NCBI GenBank assembly: GCA_002685895.1
Contig: NYYK01000023.1
Coordinates: 1-9,625, forward strand
Direction of reading: 5' to 3'
Length of the DNA stretch: 9,625 nt
DNA from: Methanobacteriota archaeon
GTDB taxonomy: Archaea > Thermoplasmatota > Poseidoniia > Poseidoniales > Thalassarchaeaceae
The notes under the pieces were generated by a model, which worked only from the letters and a program-made list of their open reading frames with translations, did no database searches and had not been told where the DNA came from. Shown here piece by piece: positions 6,201-9,625 of the stretch; position 1 is the stretch's first letter, and each line of letters starts with the position of its first letter. The translations under genes were made by a program, and so were the position numbers.

Positions 6201-6584
6201 TGGTGTAATGGTACCTCCTCCCCCTCCGAAGATACGGACATAATCTCTGCCTGCTTGGTCAAGAAGTTGGCGGATGTAGGTGAAATATTCTACATGACCG
6301 CCTTGGTAGGATGAAAGGGCTACTGCATGTGCATCCTCTTGGATTACGGTGTCAACCACATCTTGAGCAGAGCGGTCATGCCCGAGATGAATGACCTCGG
6401 CCCCGGCGGCTTGAATCAGTCTACGCATTACATTGATAGCAGCATCGTGGCCATCAAACAATGAGGCCGCAGTGACAACTCTACGAGGTGTTGAAGATGC
6501 ACTAGTTGTCACCTTTGAATCGGAGTTTGCGCCCTCTTCCTCGCCACTCTCCATAGTGTAGCCGAATCGGTCTCTGCTCATCAT
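3246..6584 (-). CDS. icmF: Fused isobutyryl-CoA mutase IcmF (cobalamin, G-protein chaperone and mutase domains)
   Basis: This adenosylcobalamin enzyme interconverts isobutyryl-CoA and n-butyryl-CoA, with its MeaB-like chaperone fused inside. Counting from the ATG at 6584 (1112 residues), a polar 35-residue head precedes the B12-binding domain (about 36-165) with LFDGHDAAI, where His46 is the cobalt ligand. The GTPase domain follows: P-loop GITGTGGAGKSS (225-236), ETSGIGQAD (321-329) and NKFE (368-371). A linker (about 410-560) leads to the mutase domain (about 565-1112) with SGYHIAEAG, active-site His793. Phe598 (GVFPFKR) and Gln755 (AQNTCIF) occupy the positions that are Tyr and Arg in methylmalonyl-CoA mutases, so the substrate should be isobutyryl/butyryl-CoA. 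The length fits IcmF (about 1,090 residues). A TTG at 6618-6620 would add 12 residues; I prefer the ATG at 6584, with ATG 6581 as alternative. The gene is monocistronic: divergent from the gene at 6668 and convergent with the one ending at 3156. It probably serves branched-chain amino acid or fatty acid metabolism. Confidence 0.95.
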   Translation of the reverse strand: MMSRDRFGYTMESGEEEGANSDSKVTTSASSTPRRVVTAASLFDGHDAAINVMRRLIQAAGAEVIHLGHDRSAQDVVDTVIQEDAHAVALSSYQGGHVEYFTYIRQLLDQAGRDYVRIFGGGGGTITPVEIRELHDVGITRIYSPDDGRTLGLVGMIDDLMEQCKDLDLLESGMLEELDGNITTENHGAIARLITLAENGESSAFEEILKKCRTHERGHKVPVVGITGTGGAGKSSLLDELMLRIIRDEPDLKVAFLCTDPTRKRTGGALLGDRIRMNALSNRNFYMRSLASRGSGKEVSDWLGEAIAVCKAVGFDLIFAETSGIGQADDAISSLVDHTFYVMTAEYGAHTQLEKIEMLDVADIVVINKFEKRGAIDALRAVRKQVRRNRNLFGVADEELPVCGTIASQFADTGVDDLWYRLATMLTLADGTKPNAIQPTLPPSGMPEPRHIIPPERVNYLAEVAASVREYHERTYGEVQKARLTQQLAESANHLEAIGKDEQAAELRNEAKDVLEDLHPSARQLLEEWSEKVETYDSGEYSYNVRGNTFSVPTKDESLSGSKIPRVALPRTVDKGTLLNWLRKENLPGNFPFTGGVFPFKRTDEDPTRMFAGEGPASRTNARFHLLSESSPYARLSTAFDSVTLYGRNPDERPDVYGKVGESGVSIFTIDEISQLFNGFDLCENNTSVSMTINGPAPIVLAMFFNTAIQQQKVKFEKENSRKANADELSEIRSRTLSTVRGTVQADILKEDQAQNTCIFSTDFSLKLMGDVQQFYIDNDVRNHYSVSISGYHIAEAGANPISQLAFTLANGLTYVEYYRSRGMDINDFAPNLSFFFSNGMDPEYTVISRVARRIWAIAMRDLYNGNERAQKCKMHIQTSGRSLHAQEMSFNDIRTTLQALLAIQDNANSLHTNAYDEAITTPTQDSVRRALAIQMINNKEFGWNKCENPMQGSFLIEEMTDMVEEAVLREFERISERGGVLGSMEMMYQRSKIQDESMHYEELKHSGELPIVGVNMFENPDAEAFDESAADSFDMELSRATPEEKQGCLERLEEFHAKHADAAPAALTSLQQVARSGGNVFAELMETVKVASLGQITEALFEVGGQYRRNM

Positions 6585-6594
6585 ACCTACTCTT

Positions 6595-6611
6595 GGCGGC
6601 CTACGGCCGCC
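6595..6611. promoter_or_regulatory. GC-rich inverted repeat between divergent genes
   Basis: GGCGGCC (6595-6601) and GGCCGCC (6605-6611) form a perfect 7-bp dyad with a TAC centre. It lies ten bases upstream of the icmF ATG and 57 bases upstream of the start at 6668. It is a good candidate operator for the divergent promoter region, or a leader hairpin of icmF. No convincing TATA box was found on either strand of the 83-base gap. Confidence 0.45.
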
Positions 6612-6667
6612 ATGATTCAAGAGATGATTTCACTAGAGTTGAAGCGTGGAAGCCCTCTGCGTCAGCC

Positions 6668-7288
6668 ATGCCATTGAGTCAGGAACAGCAACTCGATGCA
6701 ATTTTGACCGTTTACGGTCCGATAATTGGAATGGCTCTAATTTTGTTAGGTGTAGCATTGACCCTCGCAGGTCCGAGGCTAATTCCTCTAATCGTGGCAT
6801 GGGCGCTATTTATTCCATTTGCAATGACTACAGGAGCAGTTGTTTATGCATTTCTTGGAGTAAACGCGAATATTGCAATTTGGATAGGCATCGCAGTTGG
6901 CATGTTGGTCGGGGTTTCGGGAGTCTCTCTTGGGGAGCAATTCCATCTTATCATCGGCGGAGCATTAGGAATGGGGGTGATGGCGGTGTTCCTATCGCTT
7001 GTTGTTGAATTCTACAGCATTGGCTGGATTGCTGCGGCAATTGCTCTTGATCTTTCATTCATTCTCGGTGCACGTTTTGCCAAGGACATGAAAGAAGCCG
7101 TCACATTTGTTGGTTCTTCATCACTAGGAGCAATTTCACTTGCCGCGGGTGTGACTATCACATCAGCAGGAATGCAGGGTTTGGATAATTTCAATCCAAG
7201 AACTGGAATCAGTGCAATCATCATCGTCATCTGCATTCTTGTTGGAACCTTCTTCCAACATTGGAGATATGGCGACCAACTTGATTAG
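6668..7288 (+). CDS. Seven-helix membrane protein, possibly TMEM198/DUF4203-like
   Basis: A 206-residue, almost wholly hydrophobic protein with about seven membrane segments: roughly residues 18-34, 38-64, 68-86, 92-113, 118-136, 145-166 and 181-197. There is a short polar head and a charged tail (HWRYGDQLD). Glycine-rich helices and the pattern of a first helix followed by a Gly-rich hairpin recall the TM7S3/TM198-like (DUF4203) family, but this is a weak impression rather than a motif match. No catalytic or ligand motif is visible. The ATG at 6668 is the first in frame and gives a normal membrane-protein N-terminus; an upstream TTG at 6593 would add 25 polar residues across the inverted repeat and is unlikely. 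It is divergent from icmF and ends 25 bases from the convergent acyl-CoA ligase stop. A functional link to either is not shown. Confidence 0.75.
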   Translation: MPLSQEQQLDAILTVYGPIIGMALILLGVALTLAGPRLIPLIVAWALFIPFAMTTGAVVYAFLGVNANIAIWIGIAVGMLVGVSGVSLGEQFHLIIGGALGMGVMAVFLSLVVEFYSIGWIAAAIALDLSFILGARFAKDMKEAVTFVGSSSLGAISLAAGVTITSAGMQGLDNFNPRTGISAIIIVICILVGTFFQHWRYGDQLD

Positions 7289-7313
7289 GTAGCGAGATAT
7301 CTTCAAGTGCTAA

Positions 7314-9218
7314 TCATTTGAGAACATCTATGTCTTCTTGGTGTCTATCAAGTAGGCGATTACGTCTGACAGAGAGTTTAGGGGTAATCAATCCATTATC
7401 AGTAGTCCACTCCTCATGATCCAAAATAATAGAACCCGAAATTTCGAATCCTTTCCAATTAGGGGTTGTCATAACGTCTCCCTTGAGATTTTCCAACACC
7501 CAACTTCTGACTTCCGGTGAAGCACATATTTCATCTAGGGTGCCACTTGAATCTAGACCAGCAGATGAAAGGCTGGAACGTAGAGATCTTTCATTTGGAT
7601 GGATGATGGTAAATGTCTTGATTTTATTCCTACCATCAACACAGCATTGCTCGACAATAGGAGAAAGTTTGAGGGATTCTTCAAGAGGTGAAGGTGCAAC
7701 ATACTTTCCATTTTCTAACTTGAACTGTTCCTTTACTCGTCCAGTAATCCTAAGGAATCCGTCATCTAGTCTACCTAAATCTCCCGTTCTAAATCCACCG
7801 TCTGCGGTCATGACCTCAGCAGTAGCGTCCTCTTTTTGCCAATATCCTTGCATGATATTTGGACCATAGGCAATAATTTCACCATCTGAACTATCAGGGT
7901 CATCCCATGCATCTTGATCAATGTGAACTCTTACTCCAGGGACGGGTCTGCCAACTGATCCAATCATGCAACGCTTATCTGACTCCCAGCCATTTAGTGA
8001 TATTAACGGCGAAGTTTCTGTTAGGCCGTAGCCTTCGAAGACATCAAAACCGACGCACTGGATAAAAGAGGCAATTTCAGCATCTAGAGCAGCGCCACCT
8101 GAAACACAAAATCGTAGTTTCCCTCCAAAACGTCCTCGAACTTTGCCCATCACAATTTTATCGAGTTTCTTATCTAAGAATCCCTTGGGCTTTACTGCAA
8201 CACAGTCAACCCCTGCAGCGGCACAGCGAGCTTTTGCTTTCTTGAAGGCCATTGCACCCAACCTCTTTTTGATTGGGGATGAATTCAGACCTTCCATCAC
8301 TTTTCCATATAATTTGTTCCAAACGCGGGGCACAGCGAAAAGGGCATGTGGCTTGATTTCTTGACATTCGTCAGCGATTTTGAGTACATCTGAAATAAGG
8401 TTAATATGAATCCCCGAATGAATCATAAAGTGCAAATCTCCCATTTGTCCAAAAGAATGAGCCCAAGGAAGGAAAGATGCGGTCCTGTCTCCTTCGTAAA
8501 TGTCAAATCGACCCTGCATTGCTAGAATATTATGAAGAATATTCCAATTCGATAGCATTACTCCTTTTGGATTTCCAGTTGTTCCACTGGTATAGATTAG
8601 GGTAGCAAGTGCTGAATGGTCACGTGCTGGCTCTCCAAGAGGCTCAGATTTCCGTCCGCTAGCAACAAAATCACTCCAATTTTGAACCGAAACTCCTTCT
8701 GGTGGTTTAGCATTGGGGCCATCTTCACCTAACAAAATAATTCCACATGCAGGCCAAGCATCATCATCAAGATGTTCACATAACTTATCGAGAACATCGG
8801 TATCTGCAGCAATAAGTACGCTAGGCCCTGAATCTCCAATGATATAGGACCATTCAGATCCGTGTTGATGTGTATACATTGCAGTATATGCCGCTCCCAA
8901 AGAATTCGTTGCATAAGAAATTGCAGCCCATTCGATTGAATTGTTTAGAATCATGGCCACTCTATCCCCATTATTGAGGCCCATATCTCGGAGACTTTTG
9001 GCACAGCAATCGACTAGTTCACCGAACTCTTCGTATGACATGTGTATTCTTGGTGCGTCAGGAGTGTGGATATGCCCGAAGGCAAGGAGATGAGAATGCC
9101 GCTCCACTGATTTTGTTAATAGATGATGCAATGTAATCGGGTCATCGCCTGATGGTCCATCCCAATTTCTGCTTGGTTCGTTTACTGGAAGGTTCATGGG
9201 TTTCTTATCTCCACTCAT
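7314..9218 (-). CDS. Long-chain fatty acid-CoA ligase (AMP-forming)
   Basis: A 634-residue member of the ANL (acyl-adenylate-forming) superfamily that activates fatty acids with ATP and CoA to acyl-CoA. Visible motifs are the ATP-binding loop YTSGTTGNPKG (209-219), VSGGAALD (372-379), GYGLTET (396-402), FRTGDLG (476-482) and the hinge ITGRVKEQFKLENGKYVAP (491-509). The KEQFKLENGKYVAP form and the length are those of long-chain (FAA1/ACSL-type) ligases rather than acetyl-CoA or luciferase-type enzymes. Near the C-terminus, ITPKLSVRR (611-619) corresponds to the usual LTPTLKxxR; Ser616 lies where the catalytic A10 lysine is normally aligned and Lys614 is two residues earlier. No membrane helix or signal peptide is obvious. 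The ATG at 9218 starts MSGDKK and gives a full-length N-domain. The gene is transcribed in the same direction as the gene at 9330 but 111 bases away. It should feed beta-oxidation or lipid synthesis; the chain length cannot be read. Confidence 0.93.
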   Translation of the reverse strand: MSGDKKPMNLPVNEPSRNWDGPSGDDPITLHHLLTKSVERHSHLLAFGHIHTPDAPRIHMSYEEFGELVDCCAKSLRDMGLNNGDRVAMILNNSIEWAAISYATNSLGAAYTAMYTHQHGSEWSYIIGDSGPSVLIAADTDVLDKLCEHLDDDAWPACGIILLGEDGPNAKPPEGVSVQNWSDFVASGRKSEPLGEPARDHSALATLIYTSGTTGNPKGVMLSNWNILHNILAMQGRFDIYEGDRTASFLPWAHSFGQMGDLHFMIHSGIHINLISDVLKIADECQEIKPHALFAVPRVWNKLYGKVMEGLNSSPIKKRLGAMAFKKAKARCAAAGVDCVAVKPKGFLDKKLDKIVMGKVRGRFGGKLRFCVSGGAALDAEIASFIQCVGFDVFEGYGLTETSPLISLNGWESDKRCMIGSVGRPVPGVRVHIDQDAWDDPDSSDGEIIAYGPNIMQGYWQKEDATAEVMTADGGFRTGDLGRLDDGFLRITGRVKEQFKLENGKYVAPSPLEESLKLSPIVEQCCVDGRNKIKTFTIIHPNERSLRSSLSSAGLDSSGTLDEICASPEVRSWVLENLKGDVMTTPNWKGFEISGSIILDHEEWTTDNGLITPKLSVRRNRLLDRHQEDIDVLK

Positions 9219-9248
9219 TCAATCACTACTTTGGCGAGAAGTTATTTC

Positions 9249-9258
9249 CCTCATGAGG
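9249..9258. repeat. 10-bp palindrome upstream of the acyl-CoA ligase
   Basis: CCTCATGAGG is a perfect dyad 31-40 bases upstream of the ligase start codon, so it would fall near the transcription start. It is a possible operator, but short enough to be chance. Confidence 0.3.
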
Positions 9259-9268
9259 CTTCGGTAAC

Positions 9269-9277
9269 AAAATTAAA
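9269..9277 (-). promoter_or_regulatory. Possible TATA box for the acyl-CoA ligase
   Basis: On the minus strand TTTAATTTT lies 51-59 bases upstream of the ATG at 9218. Initiation about 25 bases downstream would fall close to the palindrome at 9249-9258. The surrounding gap (9219-9329) is A/T-rich, so this is only a candidate. Confidence 0.25.
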
Positions 9278-9329
9278 CCGCTATCTCAATTTCTAGATAA
9301 TTATTGGGATAAATGGCATTTCAGACGAA

Positions 9330-9625
9330 TCAAGAATTTTCTAGTATTTTTCTTACTGCTGCTCTCCAATCGGCCCCTTTGTTCCTGTTTGCCAGTGGGC
9401 TCGCCGGAGAAGGGTGTGGTATTCTATTAATTTCCACATCGCTACCAGAAAGCGCTTTCTTAGCCTGTTTTTCGGCATAGGCGCCTACACCAATAACTCT
9501 CTCTGCACCAAGAATTTCCACAACCAACTTGAGATGTTCATCACAGAGAGAAAGCAATCTTTTTGCAGCGTCACCTCGTAGTTTGTCAGGTGTCAGATTA
9601 GTTCCGTTTGCATCAAACATCAGTA
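9330..9625 (-). CDS. SMUG1-like uracil-DNA glycosylase, C-terminal part (5' end outside the window)
   Basis: About 98 codons of the C-terminal part of a uracil-DNA glycosylase superfamily protein, which removes uracil from DNA in base-excision repair. Counting from the first Met in the window (9618-9620), GTNLTPDKL (6-14) matches the (G)RNLTPxxL segment of SMUG1. LLSLCDEHL and VIGVGAYAE (42-50) match its LLGICDxxL and VVGVGxxAE segments, and HPSPASPLANRN (69-80) is the DNA-intercalating motif with its catalytic-loop His. Animal SMUG1 proteins are about 250-270 residues, so more than half of the protein, including the water-activating motif, lies to the right. The frame stays open through that Met to the edge, which makes it an internal residue. 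The protein ends shortly after the motif (RKILENS). No hairpin terminator follows. Confidence 0.85.
   Translation of the reverse strand, partial: LMFDANGTNLTPDKLRGDAAKRLLSLCDEHLKLVVEILGAERVIGVGAYAEKQAKKALSGSDVEINRIPHPSPASPLANRNKGADWRAAVRKILENS

Noticed and set aside
6593..6667. TTG start extending the seven-helix protein by 25 residues
   Set aside because: The added residues are polar, cross the GC-rich inverted repeat and the icmF upstream region, and an ATG at 6668 is available.

Overview
The window holds seven protein genes, two of them cut by the window edges. No rRNA, tRNA, CRISPR array or mobile element was found. Base composition is moderate and most starts lack a clear Shine-Dalgarno site. 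The gene set (fused cobalamin acyl-CoA mutase, long-chain acyl-CoA ligase, SMUG1-type uracil-DNA glycosylase, and a surface protein with a Q/P/S-rich head and many N-glycosylation sequons) suggests a planktonic archaeon of the Thermoplasmatota, Marine Group II (Poseidoniales) type. This is an inference from style and content. No phylogenetic marker is present and a marine bacterium is not excluded.

Layout. From 1 to 1492, two + strand genes encode small six-helix membrane proteins that look like divergent aquaporin (MIP) family paralogues. Both carry Ile-Leu-Pro where the first Asn-Pro-Ala pore motif should be. The 257-base gap between them contains a strong terminator hairpin, further palindromes, and three direct repeats at an exact 21-bp period just upstream of the second gene. 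A perfect 15-bp terminator stem follows the second gene. From 1672 to 3156 (+) lies a membrane-anchored, probably surface-exposed protein with a duplicated ectodomain module and two C-terminal helices. Its stop codon sits inside a 16-bp palindrome. From 3246 to 6584 (-) is IcmF, the fused isobutyryl-CoA mutase (cobalamin domain, G-protein chaperone domain, mutase domain). Divergent from it is a seven-helix membrane protein (6668-7288, +), separated by an 83-bp gap with a GC-rich inverted repeat. From 7314 to 9218 (-) is a long-chain fatty acid-CoA ligase, and from 9330 to the right edge (-) the C-terminal part of a SMUG1-like uracil-DNA glycosylase.

How they may work together. The acyl-CoA ligase and IcmF both act in acyl-CoA metabolism: activation of free fatty acids, and interconversion of n-butyryl-CoA with isobutyryl-CoA. 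That fits a heterotroph using lipids or branched amino acids. They are not one operon, because a convergent and divergent membrane protein gene lies between them. The aquaporin-like pair and the glycoprotein are envelope proteins with separate transcription units, judging by the hairpins after each. The most unusual parts are the NPA-less aquaporin-like pair and the 21-bp phased repeat array in front of its second member.
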